Source: Xanthostigma xanthostigma (Eukaryota; Arthropoda; Insecta; Raphidioptera; Raphidiidae). From it: 64,000 nt of DNA. Every line of letters begins with the position of its first letter. Positions within the stretch are counted from its first letter, which is position 1. The notes under the pieces are model-generated. The model made no database searches, was not told the DNA's origin, and was given only the letters and a program-made list of their open reading frames with translations. The position numbers and the translations under genes are program-made. The stretch spans positions 1,550,001 through 1,614,000 of the forward strand of contig OY754475.1 in the NCBI GenBank assembly GCA_963575645.1, given 5' to 3'. This document shows, in pieces, positions 38,738-50,147 of the stretch.

Positions 38738-40042
38738 TCAAAGACTCGATCCGAATTCAGACGATCTTCTCCGATCGATGTGTTTCAGATAAGTTTCGGA
38801 ATAAATGCTCTTCGTCCGGCCGTCGTAACGCAACGAAGCACGCCTCGTATCGAGTGCGTCCAAATCGCTCGGCGGTCTTTTGCACAGACTGCAAAACGCA
38901 CACTGAAGCGTGTTTTTGAACGCTTCTCTAAAATCGCGATTGAAATACGCGTAGATCAAAGGATTCAAGGTCGAGTTGAAGTAGCCTATCCAAAACAGTA
39001 TTGCCACAACAATGTCCGGACACGGCAAATCAAACAAACTCGTTATGACGTACCAGAGGAAGAACGGCAACCAGCACAAAATAAACGTCCCCATAATGAT
39101 CCCGAGAGTTCTTGCGGCTTTGTGCTCGCGCTTCATCTTAATCAAATTCCTATCTTTGATCGGAGTATTGTCCGGATTGATTTCGTGTTGTGTCAGTATT
39201 TTCGAACTGCCGCTCGATGTCGTCACCATATCGCCGTTGGTGTTTTCTCGATGCATCAACATCGCGTTGCCTTGGAGACTGTGCAACTGTTTTTCCTGTC
39301 GGTTGGCCTCGCGAAAGATCGCATAATAAGTGAAAATCATTATCGTGCACGGAATCCAAAACGAGATACTGCTGCTTATGACGGCGTACGGTTTGTTCAC
39401 GATGAAGACGCACTCGTCCGGATGTTTCAATCTGTGAATACGATTCTTTTCCGTCGTGTACCAACCTAAGAAGATCGGAACGAAACTAATAATCGCCGGG
39501 GATATCCACGTGTTTAGCAACATGACAGCAACGACTCGTTTCGTCATTCGTATCGGATATTTAAACGGTTTCACGATCGCATAGTATCTGTCGACGCTTA
39601 TGCAGCAGAGATGCAAGATCGAAGCTGTCGAAAAATACACGTCCAAAGAGTTCCACAAATCGCACATGTAATACCCGAAGTTCCATTTGCCGGTTAATTG
39701 GACACTGGCATTGAATGTCATGGCGCCCATTGCTACCAACATGTCGGCAAACGCTAAACTCACCACGAAATAGTTCGTTATGATTCGTAATTTACGATGC
39801 CTCATCACTGATACTATTACTAAGAGGTTACCGAAAATGGCAGAAATGATAATACTGCCCATTATTGATGCTTTGAATACTAAGAATAACATTTCGTGCC
39901 AATCGTCCTGCAACGGCGACGACGACTCAGTTGGCGACGCTGTCGACGTACTCGTTGTGAAGTTTAGCAAGGACGACGCCACCGATGGCTTCGACGCCAC
40001 GTGATGCTGGTCATTTAACGGCAAAATGTGGTTAGATGCCAT
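38738..40042 (-). CDS. Octbeta2R: Octopamine receptor, beta-adrenergic-like (Oct-beta-2R type)
   Basis: A single open frame of 434 residues encodes a complete class A GPCR. The N-terminus (1-52) has a glycosylation site, NFT, at 27-29. TM1 carries GNLLVIVSV (N72), TM2 LAFAD (D100), and TM3 SLDVYFS with amine-binding D134. DRY is at 151-153. TM5 has a serine cluster, SSS, at 223-225. The third loop is about 70 residues, TM6 has CWLPFF (323-328) and TM7 NPLIY (360-364). The tail has cysteines (381-387) for palmitoylation. The match is best to insect beta-type octopamine receptors, which couple to Gs and raise cAMP; subtype 2 is favoured over 1 or 3 from general resemblance only. There are no introns within the CDS; noncoding 5' exons may exist. 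The ORFs on the opposite strand here are shadows. Confidence 0.9.
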   Translation of the reverse strand: MASNHILPLNDQHHVASKPSVASSLLNFTTSTSTASPTESSSPLQDDWHEMLFLVFKASIMGSIIISAIFGNLLVIVSVMRHRKLRIITNYFVVSLAFADMLVAMGAMTFNASVQLTGKWNFGYYMCDLWNSLDVYFSTASILHLCCISVDRYYAIVKPFKYPIRMTKRVVAVMLLNTWISPAIISFVPIFLGWYTTEKNRIHRLKHPDECVFIVNKPYAVISSSISFWIPCTIMIFTYYAIFREANRQEKQLHSLQGNAMLMHRENTNGDMVTTSSGSSKILTQHEINPDNTPIKDRNLIKMKREHKAARTLGIIMGTFILCWLPFFLWYVITSLFDLPCPDIVVAILFWIGYFNSTLNPLIYAYFNRDFREAFKNTLQCAFCSLCKRPPSDLDALDTRRASLRYDGRTKSIYSETYLKHIDRRRSSEFGSSL

Positions 40043-42802
40043 CTTTTATATACTTAATTTTTAATTGTGTTTATTTAATTTTGGTGTATATCATACTATT
40101 TGTACCTAACAAAATATTAAATCAGATTTATTGAACAATATTTTGGTCTGTAATAATTTTAAGTGTTTATATATTTCACTAGAAAAAAATATATAGCAAA
40201 ATATTAAGTAATTATACGTCTGTATTTTTTTAAAACCGCGTCTAAAATTTTATAATTTAAATCACTTTCAAAAGAAACTATTTAGAGAGCCGTTTTTTTT
40301 TTGTTTTAAGTATACGCACCAATTTACACGTTAAAATTATTTTTATTTGGTGTTTTATTACAATAAATATTAATCTAATTTGTTTTCTGTAATTTTGGTC
40401 TGTTAATTAGTTTTAATTGTTTTTAAAACAATTAAATGACGATTGATAACGCAACCCGTATTTTATTTGTTTAATTTAATAAGATATTACAATTAATTAA
40501 ATACACGACAGTCAAAAATATCAATTTTATTCTCTATAATTATTATTTATATAATTTTTTTGCATCACAGTTCATAATATTTTCTTGGTTGTCTCAAGAT
40601 CTGCTGTTTTTTGCGGGGTCTTCATTGTCGTTAGCAACTAACAAACGGCTGTTGATTGATCGAAATTCGAAACCTGAAACAAAAATAAACTGTCAGTTGT
40701 ATTCTTTTCAAAACGCCACAATCTACAAAGAAAATAATATACATATTCCTGTTAGAATCCTAAAACAATAGTTGCGCATATATGATATATATTTAAAGCG
40801 TCTATCAATATTTGTATCATTCATATTCCCAAATTTATTTTTTTTTGAGTATTAAACTGAAATTCCAATCATTACTTTTACCAGTTCTCAGGTTAGAACT
40901 AGGGAACTGAGGACTTCCAACAGAGGAAACAAGCTGGGCTATATTCAAAACCTAAGTAAATGAAATGGCTACAGAAAGATGTTCAAAATTGACTCTGACA
41001 TCAAAACTACTTAATTCCTGGTAGTTCGCGTATTAATGCGACACCTTGTATATTTTCGCGGTGAATACCCGAAACTCAAAGTTACGCCACTGTACCAGCT
41101 ATATATCGATACAAAGTCTAACTCTCAAAGGAATCTCCCACACTTACACGCAAGGAGAAACAGAACTTTACTTCAGATCTAATACAACGCTGTATTTGTG
41201 GTCCCAGAACCTGGCCCTGAGGGACGAAATACTATATAATTAATTGCCAAAAACACACACCGCATGTACATAGATTTTACTTTTAGTTGTTCTGTTAGTT
41301 ACGCAAGTTAGATAGACCTTTGTGACTTTAATATCAGCGATGCGCGACGTCAAAAAGAGGGTCCGTTTCCATTTTGAATCATAATTTATTAATTTGTATC
41401 ACGCCATGCGAGACCAAAATATGTTATTTATCTCGATATTAAATCTCACCAAATAAAAATTCAACGAGCATATAATTTTTACGAATTTGTCAATGTTAAA
41501 TAAAAATAACTTAGTTTTGTTGTGATCGTTTCATTATAAAAACCAATCAACATTTTTTGTAGAAAGATGTCTACCTTAGGAGACAATTTATCCTCGGCGA
41601 TGTAGATGAAGCTTTTAAAGTAGATCACTTCATACAATCATATGGGTTGAACAAAGTACCAACACACATGGAGTAAAATATATATCAAGGCCTAAGACAT
41701 ACTTCACACACAATATTCTGCATTATTATTATTATTATAATACGCCGTGTTTAGTTACGTAGAAGCGTGGAATTTAATAACTTAGATTATTATTAGAAAT
41801 ATTTTCACGCACATACAGTTAAAATTCTAATGTGCTTTTCTCCTTGTCTCACACCACGCGTTTCCAATAGGCCAGACAACGGCCTCTTTCATGTAAATAA
41901 GGAGCGTTACAGAGGTTCCCAAGTAAGAGACAAAACATCGATTGACAATTTTTTACATCGTCTGCCGGATGTTACGGAGAAATGGTGAGGCAAAATTTGT
42001 AGACTTTATCACTCACTGCTTATCCCCTGTCTGTCGTTTTAGCGGTTTCTTAAATTAGCGTGGAAAAACTTTACTATAGTTTACGGTACCTATTGAAATT
42101 TTATTACCATTTAATACTAGAAAAATTGAATTTATACAGCTATTTTTCTATATAAATCTGTATAAAAAAACTGTTTGGGCAAATGCTGTTATACGAAATC
42201 TATGTAAAATGTTCTCCTCTTTCGTTTAAGACTGGTTTCAAACCGATCTGATTTGAATTCAGCGAGAAATAAGCAAAAAACATTTTTTTTCTTAATTTTC
42301 TCCCCTCTGAAACCAAAATTAAAAAATCGGGCGACGTTAGGATTTAAGTTACCCGGAGACGAATCGAACAAAAAAAAGTTTTTTTTAAATCGATTAAGGC
42401 GTTTGGACTGTACGCTGGATACAAAAAGCGTGACTCACAGATTCACTGCAGACAAAGCGAGTACATATAGACGATTCCAGCTAAAGCTTGGGTCGCGCCT
42501 AAAAACCGTCATATTTTATTGTCACTTTCTCTACAAATGGCAGCCGATGTTCTAAGTAATACTTGAGGAAGTCTGAACTAAAATTAATCCGTTGCTCTGT
42601 CAATCACAAAGTTAGAAACTTGAGTATAATACAATATTAATATAGTTCCCGTAAACACTATGTAAATTATATATAACAGAGCTGCGCAGAAGTTTATCTG
42701 CTAAAGAGATGGAAGAGTTTGTAGTATCGCTAAGGTAATCCTGAATCAGTAATAAGGTTCAGGTATAACGTGAATACTAACCGGAAAAAAAATGTACAGA
42801 AA
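40043..42802. other. AT-rich stretch upstream of the octopamine receptor, no gene seen
   Basis: The 5' flank of the receptor is very AT-rich. No core promoter can be singled out. ORFs of 60-100 codons show no recognisable motif. Confidence 0.45.
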
Positions 42803-43237
42803 TCTATACCAATATTATAAAGAGGTAAAATTTGTAAGTTTGTATGTAGGAGGCAATCTCTGAAACTACTCATCCGATTTCAAAAAAATTTTCACCAATA
42901 TTTAGAAAGAACCTTCGGGATGGACGTAGGCAGTGGCGGATCCAGGATTACGGCAAGGGGGGGGTCTTGAAAAATTTTTACTCCTTTTGCGGAGAATTCA
43001 TGAAAAACATGAAAAGCTTTTTTTTTATCGCGCAGTAAGATTTTAATTTGGGATTTTTGATTCTCTGCTAGGGGGGGTTTGGACCCGACCCCCCCCCCGT
43101 GGATCCGCCACTGGATGTAGGCTATATATTATCGCGTAAAAATAGAAGCGTTTCTTGTGTAGACTAATTTCGCAACGTAACTTGACGGAAAAACGGTGGC
43201 AATCTACAAATTCGGACGAAGCCGGACCGGGGTCTCG
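42803..43237 (+). mobile_element. Helitron family B copy, split by a hAT MITE
   Basis: It starts TCTATACCAATATTATAAAG and ends GAAGCCGGACCGGGGTCTCG, a mutated form of the CTAG end. The body matches the copy at 46253. The hAT MITE at 42931-43113 splits it after GGATGGACGTAGG. Confidence 0.75.
42931..43113. mobile_element. hAT MITE nested in a Helitron
   Basis: The ends are CAGTGGCGGATCCAGG and GTGGATCCGCCACTG. The flanking octamers are GACGTAGG (42923-42930) and GATGTAGG (43114-43121), an 8-bp duplication with one change. The interior is G-rich on one side and C-rich on the other. Confidence 0.88.
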
Positions 43238-43941
43238 TTCAAGGGATTGATTGATATCGGTTTTTATGCCAACCAATACCTTCTCTCGTCTAAATAGTGA
43301 CGATAATCTCGATTTTGTCTTTAAATATGAAACAATAAAAATTATTAATCTCGAAAAGTCTAGACGGCAAGACTAACTGTTTCTATATTTAAGCTCGAGC
43401 GTAGCTTGGTAAAAAAAGTTTGCCATTCATTAAGTTTTTGGTATCGACTAAAACGTGTCAAGTTCAATAAAAATCGACCCAGTCGTTTCCGAAACATGTC
43501 AGACGAATGAAAACAAAGACAGATGTCTCGTAACAATATTATTTATACGAAACGATCATTAAAATAACCGTAACCCTCACACAAAGAGAATTTAACGTTG
43601 AGAAACAAAAAGATAGACTATATTATAGACGCTCCACGCCTATATAATATTAGTGTGGATTTTAGTACTCTATACTGTTGTAGAATTTTAGTGTAAAACA
43701 GCGGCAGTAAACGCTAGAGTAATTGAATTATTTAAATGAGCGTTAAAAGTTGGTGGTTATTAAAAAAGCTATAATAGAACAATGTTTTAAAGCAGTTAAA
43801 TTTACATAAAGCTCATCGGCCATGAAGCAGGAAAAACAAAACAAACTGAAACGACATTTTAAATGGGTGTTAGTAAATTTAAGTAAAAATAAACGACTCA
43901 TTTCTTGACACCGCTCGAAAAGAAGTTTCACATAAAAAAAA

Positions 43942-44409
43942 GACGGGTTGCAATCCGGGAGTGCCGGCAGAAGTGAAAACTTTAATCTTCTCTGCATCGT
44001 CCCAATTTTAGTATAATGTGTCTGCCGAAGCAAGTACGGTAGAAGTGTCTCAACAACTCGTATATATACTTAGCGTTACTCAGAAATCCACTACTAGTGA
44101 GAATCGTTTTTACAAACATTTGATTTTGTCAAAATATATTCATTAAATCCAAAAACTGTTTCTTGCATTTGAAAGACAATTGCTTACTACATTAAAATAT
44201 GTGATTACATTTTGTATTTATTTTAAAATAGCTAAGCAAAAAAAACAAAAAAGTTTTCGTCTTACGAATTTTGTGTTACGCATTTTCGATCAGGTCTTAC
44301 GAATTTTGTCTTACGCATTTTCGATCAGGTCACGTGTCCTGACGCGAGTTTAACATTTTTTACCCATTACAAAAAAAGTGTATAACGCCGCTAAAGAAGT
44401 TTTCACTTC
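43942..44409. mobile_element. MITE-like repeat with AAGTGAAAACTT ends (copy 1)
   Basis: It shares GGGAGTGCCGGCAGAAGTGA and GAAGTTTTCACTTC, and the block GTAATGGGTAAAAAATGTTA in inverse orientation, with 53989-54232. It contains two tandem 38-bp units beginning CTTACGAATTTTG. The exact termini and superfamily are unclear. Confidence 0.5.
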
Positions 44410-44554
44410 AAAAAAACTAAATTACTTTTTAACTAAATTAATTATTTAGTTTCGTCACAAGTCGAAATGAATCGTACAATAAGTGAGTTTCCTTCGATGT
44501 AAGACGCGATTATTGTCGAATCCGTTAAAGTCGTAATTTATCTCTCAAGTATAT

Positions 44555-44669
44555 GGCCCGCTGTGAGTAAACAATAGCACTGCACCGTACACCGTATTGA
44601 TTGTTGTGCAGTCCTTTTAACAGCTGTAAGGCGCATACCTACACAATAATGTACACCGCACAGTGGGCC
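44555..44669. mobile_element. Small inverted-repeat element, 115 bp
   Basis: GGCCCGCTGTG at the left is matched by CACAGTGGGCC at the right, with AT outside on each side. It is possibly a short MITE; the superfamily is unclear. Confidence 0.35.
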
Positions 44670-44810
44670 ATAATGCGAGGAAACGTGGCCAAAATTGATA
44701 ATTTCCTATAAATGCTTCTAAAGAATAATCTCAAATATCTTAGATCAGATCAGTCAAATTTTGAATTAAATTTAGTTCAGTAAATTTGACTGATCTCATC
44801 CAATAATATA

Positions 44811-45400
44811 CAGGGTAAACTCTATATAGCGACACTCAAGGGACTATGCACTTTGTGGCGTTATTGAGAGTTGTCGTTAAACGGAAATAAGAAATAACCC
44901 ATTAATATTTTTTTACTCATAATATATAAATATGTATATATTAGATATCGTGTCCATCGAGATAACTATTAATTATTGTTTTAAATTTTCACATTAATTG
45001 TACTTGAAAAAGTCTAAATTTATAGATGAAACGTCGTACACTAAATAAATAACTTTTTGTCCACAATCCTGCGATTTTTATTAATAATAATATATAAAAT
45101 TTACAACTGACCAACAAAGCAGCTGAGCTAAACATATGAAAGATAATCGCAACAAATAAAAGAACGAATTTCTTTGAATCTTCGGTACGCATGATGCCGA
45201 CAACAAAGCAGCAAAATAACAAACAAGTAATGTTTTATTGCTTAATGGTGACGTATTGTTGTCGTTATTTAGAGTAGGCGTGTCGTTATTTAGAGTGTAT
45301 CATTGTATGAGCAATATGGTAAACCAACTAGAGTTAAGTAATTTCGACGTTTTAAGGAGTTTGTCGTTATATCGAGTGACGTTAAATGGAAATTTTACTG
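44811..45400. mobile_element. Pogo/Tigger-like MITE (family T1, copy 2) with nested retroposon
   Basis: It starts CAGGGTAAACTCTATATAGC and ends GTTAAATGGAAATTTTACTG, with TA on both sides (44809-44810 and 45401-45402). It shares its body with 33138-33560. The segment 44931-45086 is a later insertion absent from copy 1. Confidence 0.75.
44931..45086. mobile_element. Palindromic retroposon relative of P1 (element P1b), nested
   Basis: ATAATATATAAA stands at 44919-44930 and 45087-45098, a 12-bp duplication. The core matches P1: ACTTGAAAAAGTCTAAATTT, GATGAAACGTCGTACACTAA and CTTTTTGTCCACAATCCTGC. Unlike P1, the left end is the reverse complement of P1's right tail (ATATTAGATATCGTGTCCAT), and the long left arm is absent. 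The two copies are therefore alternative arrangements of the same parts. Confidence 0.6.
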
Positions 45401-45418
45401 TATTATATTAATTTGTAT

Positions 45419-45720
45419 TAAATAATTATGAATAACGGGAATGCGGACACATAGATATAATTCTTTTCTTTTTATTGCTTACGTTTCATCAAAAATATTG
45501 ACTTTGTCAAAGCTCTGTAAAAATGGATATTACAAAATTATTAATTACAAAACAAATTTAAATAAAAATTATAAAAAATATACATTACAGAGCTTTGACA
45601 AAGTCAATATTTTTGATGAAACGTAAGCAATAAAAAGAAAAGAATTATATATCTATGTGTCCTCATTCCCGTTATTCATAATTATTTAAAATCAATATTA
45701 CGGAATTTAAATGGAAAATA
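45419..45720. mobile_element. Palindromic retroposon with 14-bp target duplication (element P3)
   Basis: ATATTAATTTGTAT stands at 45405-45418 and 45721-45734. The insert begins with a near-perfect inverted repeat of over 90 bp per arm (AATTATGAATAACGGGAATG; CATTCCCGTTATTCATAATT). It ends with an unpaired tail of about 30 bp. Each arm holds CAAAGTCAATATTTTTGATGA then AACGT, that is, a small stem before GAAACGT. It sits 3 bp beyond the right TA of the MITE ending at 45400. The 61-codon ORF inside is a shadow of the palindrome. Confidence 0.6.
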
Positions 45721-46252
45721 ATATTAATTTGTATGTTTACAAAAAAAAAAACGACACCTTAAATTCAAAAAGCACATAAAGTACGCAAGGGTTCTATTTT
45801 TTTAGTCAGTTACCTACTTTTTTGTGACACCGTCGACATAGTTTTAATGCATTTAATTTGTTATATATATACACTTGCATACGAGTTTTATTCATAGCCA
45901 TTTAACAACGCCGCAGCTCATAAACAAAAGTGATAAACTTATCTGCCCACTATGGCTCGTATTTGGTCACTTTTATGTGCCGTAATTGCGTAAAACATTA
46001 AGGTTAGAAAGTTTTCCCGCGAGCTTTTCAGATTGCATACAGCTGTACACATATATAAATAATTATAATCACTGTTGCCAACTTTAGCAGCATAAAACTT
46101 CCTTACACTCGTTTTTTTCGACGTTAATTATTTTTGATTTGAAAACATCCTTCAAAAAAAATCTCGGAAGACTTCGAGAAGAGCCAACGGTGTAGGGATG
46201 GTGTTTCCATGGGTTCTTTACAACCTTTCAGTTCCCAGATTTTCAACCTATA

Positions 46253-46637
46253 TCTATACTAATATTATAAAGACAGACTGCGAATTTTGTGAATTGGTCT
46301 ATACGTAATCACCCGGAACTACTCATCCGATTTCAAACATTTTTTCACCAATATTTAGAATGAACCTTCAGGATGGATATAGGCTATAAAAGCGCTTTTC
46401 GTGGAGATTAATTTTTAACAAAATAAAATAAGACACCTTGATATTATGATATGATAAAATTATTCGGGATTCAAGGCTAAATATAAAAACAAATTTTATT
46501 TACTAGAACATCATTTAATAGTCAACGTTTCGGCAGAAATTCATGTCTTCTTCAGGACCTTAATTTTGCAACGTAAGTGGACGAAAAAAAAACGGCAGCA
46601 ATCTACAAATTCGGGCGAAGCCGGACCGGACCGCTAG
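46253..46637 (+). mobile_element. Helitron family B copy with nested insertion
   Basis: It starts TCTATACTAATATTATAAAG after an A and ends GGACCGGACCGCTAG before T. Both canonical ends are intact. The segment 46416-46559 interrupts it. Confidence 0.85.
46416..46559 (-). mobile_element. Short retroposon-like insert with hammerhead-like motif
   Basis: TTAATTTT (46408-46415 and 46560-46567) flanks the 144-bp insert; Helitron sequence resumes after it. On the minus strand it begins GGTCCTGAAGAAGACATGAA, then TTTCTGCCGAAACGTTGAC. CTGAAGA fits the hammerhead consensus CUGANGA and CGAAAC fits the second half. The helix II between them pairs poorly, so activity is doubtful. Confidence 0.5.
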
Positions 46638-47821
46638 TTCATTACAAAGAAATACGAAATTGCAAATAAGAATCGATGCAAGACCTAAACAATCCCGACT
46701 GTTGGTGACCTCAATAAAGGATATTATTTTATTTCTTCCGGTGTACGATTTCGCGTATGCCGTAATAATTATTATGAATGAAAGGTTCCATTGATACGAG
46801 ATTATGCGTATTTGGAAACGCATCAATCATAAACTGCACTAACTTTCGGTATGTTTTATTTCATAAAACAACAAACACAATAATAAATTAGCTTTATTTT
46901 TCTTGGCTTTATTCGACATTCGCTTCGATAATATTTGCGACAAATCACTAGCGCACGTGAGCTTAGAATAAAATCAACAAAAAAAATCGTTTAAGGTTAT
47001 ACGCCCGATAGAGCAATGTATAGATAATACGCTGAAATTTTACTATGTTAATTATGGATATCTTATACAATCAACTGCATTTTTTAAAAAACATTGACCG
47101 TCTAGTTTTCAAGTTATTAATTATTAAAAATGCGATTTTTAACACAATGATATATGAGAAGACTGACCGGAAGTGTATATAAAAATAAGATTAAACCAAA
47201 TTGGCTATAGACAAATTTTTAAAAAACTGATTATTCGAAAGTTTGACTCATTTAGATAACGTAAACATTATAAAAACTATACTTTCCCGTGCAGTTTTGG
47301 AGAAATATTAATTAAAAATTTTCGAAACAACTCTCAAAATCTCTATTTTCTAGATTTGAATTATGTCACCATGAAAACCAGATTACACGAAAAGTTTTTC
47401 ATAAATTTTGTTTTTATTAAATAATTTTTTTGACGTAGCTAATAACTAAAACTTGAAAAATGGATATTATCTCATTTACCGTGTATTAAAAACTGCATTT
47501 AGTATCCAATAACTCAAAAACTATACGTTTAACGGTTCAAAGGTTTTTAAAATCAAAACGTAAGATAAAATCATTCGTGTACACTGGACTTAATTAAATA
47601 TACTGCTTAAGTCACAACTTTATGATATTATGTCAAATGTTTAAATATTATTTCTTAAATATTAAAAAATAAAGCTATGATCAACAGGATATAATATTTC
47701 CATAAGAAATAATAAATTTACCTTTTTTGTTACAACAAAATACGGACGCAGTTTTTACTAATACGGTCGAGAGCGTATAACCTTAAGTCATATTTTTTTA
47801 AATTTTAACAAGCGAATTTTT

Positions 47822-48075
47822 GATCAACTAGGATTAAAACGCATAGGAAATGGAATTGGATCGAGCACACGCTACGAAAGATGGCATAGCGAAGAGAGCC
47901 TTGGATTGGAACCCACAGGGATACCGAAAAAGAGGAACACCAAAAATATCCTGGATAAGAACTGTTCGTGAAGAAGTTATGGAACAAGGAACTACCTGGC
48001 TTCATTCAAGTCAAAAATATAGCAAAAGATAGGATTAGATTTAAATTCGTAAAGGTCCTATATGCTTCACTTAGA
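47822..48075 (+). pseudogene. LINE reverse-transcriptase C-terminal fragment
   Basis: The translation contains AKRALDWNPQGYRKRGTPKI then SWIRTVREEV. This is the conserved C-terminal tail of non-LTR retrotransposon polyproteins, commonly IAKRALxWNPxGKRKRGRPxxTWRR. Upstream and downstream parts, RKWNWIEHTLRK and AKDRIRFK, lie in other frames, so the copy is frameshifted and dead. Everything 5' of it is missing. Confidence 0.75.
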
Positions 48076-48528
48076 AGTTAAAGGAACTTATTATTATTAT
48101 TAGGACTTTAACCCTGAGATGCTGTACTAACGCTCATTACATTACAAGCCCCCAGTCGGCAAGTTCTAATCCCAGAACTAGTGAAAACATCAATAAGATT
48201 TCTGTACATTAAATAAAGAATGGATTGTAATGAATCTTCATTTTTCGTTCCTGTCTTTGTACGCTACTGGAGTCCCTGATTAGTCCACGATATAGACGTG
48301 ATATGTACGTAGTATATACGCCTGACATATTTACTTCCAGAGTAAAAATAAATAGGCAAGTAGTGCCTACGTGTTTGTGTGTATGAATTTCCATGATATC
48401 ATAAAAGTGGGTCAAGTAGATTACGGAGGTAGAACAGCCGCTCTCGCTCACAACGCAAGGATTAAGAGCTTCACTATTATCAGTCGGTCTCGTATTTTTA
48501 GTGCCTCTTTCACAAGAATCGATAGATA

Positions 48529-48543
48529 GATAGATAGATAGAT
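48529..48543. repeat. Short GATA microsatellite
   Basis: Four to five tandem GATA units. Confidence 0.8.
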
Positions 48544-48598
48544 GTATTTCCCGAAACCAAATTTTAGATACGTGCTTAACAACAACATGAAATTAAAA

Positions 48599-49159
48599 CT
48601 AGAGTGACCTGTGCGAATTATTCGCACTAAATAAGTATAATAATTATCACTTTACAAATTTATTTTTTAAATATGATTGCAGGTATTCAATTCGTTTCTA
48701 ATTTTGCACACTGCTTATAACGTTCTTCTTTTTGTTGTATTACAATATGAAGCTCAGATGACATTGAAGAAATATTTTACTAAAATTGTCATATAGAGGC
48801 GCAAGTAGCAAAAGCGTTGAGCTAAGCCGTCAGATGGCATCATGCAGCATTGCTCGCTGTTTCAAAATTAAAGTCGTCAGATGGCATTATGCAGTGTCTA
48901 CAATATGAGGGTCAGATGACAGATCGAAATGTTGACGTTGTTTCAAAATTAAAGCCGTCAGATGGCAGACGTTGTTCAGCGTTGCTGTTAATTAATTTAC
49001 AAAAACAAAAGCAATAATAAATTTTTTAGTTGTCGATGTCACTAGAGCAAGCAATTATCTGTAAAATGATATATAATTTATGTGGAGAAATTGTGCGGTT
49101 TTTTTCTAAAAAGGGAGGCAAACATCTTTACCTTAACGTATTAATATAATATATTATGA
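48599..49159 (-). mobile_element. Non-autonomous Helitron, family A copy 3
   Basis: This is a reverse-orientation copy with CTAG at 48599-48602, hairpin GTGCGAATTATTCGCAC and 5' TC at 49158-49159. The internal ORF of copies 1, 4 and 5 is broken here. Confidence 0.85.
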
Positions 49160-49599
49160 TATTACTATGTTGTATATATAGGCAATAATAACGCAACACT
49201 TAAGAATAATCAGTTAAAATCCACTTAAATGCATTCATCACACATCATGCACTGTTATTAATTGGGCATTTAATTATGTGTAATTAGTTATATAAAGCCG
49301 ACGACGGTAGCTACTGCTGTGTACATGTTTGTTGTCTGTGAAGCACAGACTGACGCCTCAATAGCTGTTAATCCTTTACGAGACTATTCCAACCGGCATC
49401 GCGTGAGAATCATCAACTTGCAATTAAAACGAATATATGTACTTTATGCATTAGCAATTTAAAACGGCAGTTCTAAACCTTTAAACTCAGTTTAAAAATC
49501 GTGACTAAGATCTAACAATTTAGATCATCCCTTAAGTTGGGCGATGATTGATCCAATTTTTAAGGCTGAGGCATTCAAGTTTCTTGAAAAATTATTAAA

Positions 49600-50147
49600 T
49601 CATATATATTAATACGCTAAGGTTTAAGATGTTTGCCTCCCTTTTTAGAAAAAACTTCACAATTTCTCCACATAAATTATATATCATTTTACAGATAATT
49701 GCTTGCTCTACTGACATCGACAACTAAAAAATTTATTATTGCTTTTGTTTTTGTAAATTAATTAAAATACAGCAACGCTGAACAACGTCTGCCATCTGAC
49801 GTCAACACTTCGATCTGTCATCTGACCTTCATATTGTAATACAACAGATAATACTGCCATCTAACGGCTTTAATTTTGAAACAGCGAGCAACGCTGAACA
49901 ACGTCACAGCAATGCTGCATGATGCCGTCTGACGGCTTAGCTCAACGCTTTTGCTACTTGCGCCTCTATATGACAATTTTAGTAAAATATTTCTTCGATC
50001 TGTCATCTGAGCTTCATATTGTAATAGAACAAAAAGAAGAACGTTATAAGCAGTGTGCAATACCTGCAATCATATTTAAAAAATAATTTTGTAAAGTGAT
50101 AATTATTATACTTATTTAGTGCGAATAATTCGCACAGGTCACACTAG
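49600..50147 (+). mobile_element. Non-autonomous Helitron, family A copy 4
   Basis: TC begins at 49600 after an A, and CTAG ends at 50147 before T. It lies 440 bp from copy 3 in opposite orientation. Confidence 0.87.

Noticed and set aside
38780..39469. 229-codon plus-strand ORF
   Set aside because: It is a shadow on the opposite strand of the octopamine receptor.
44252..44335. CRISPR-like direct repeats
   Set aside because: Two adjacent 38-bp units without spacers, inside a MITE in a eukaryotic genome.
45441..45626. ORF within the palindrome at 45.4 kb
   Set aside because: Explained by the inverted-repeat element; no motif.
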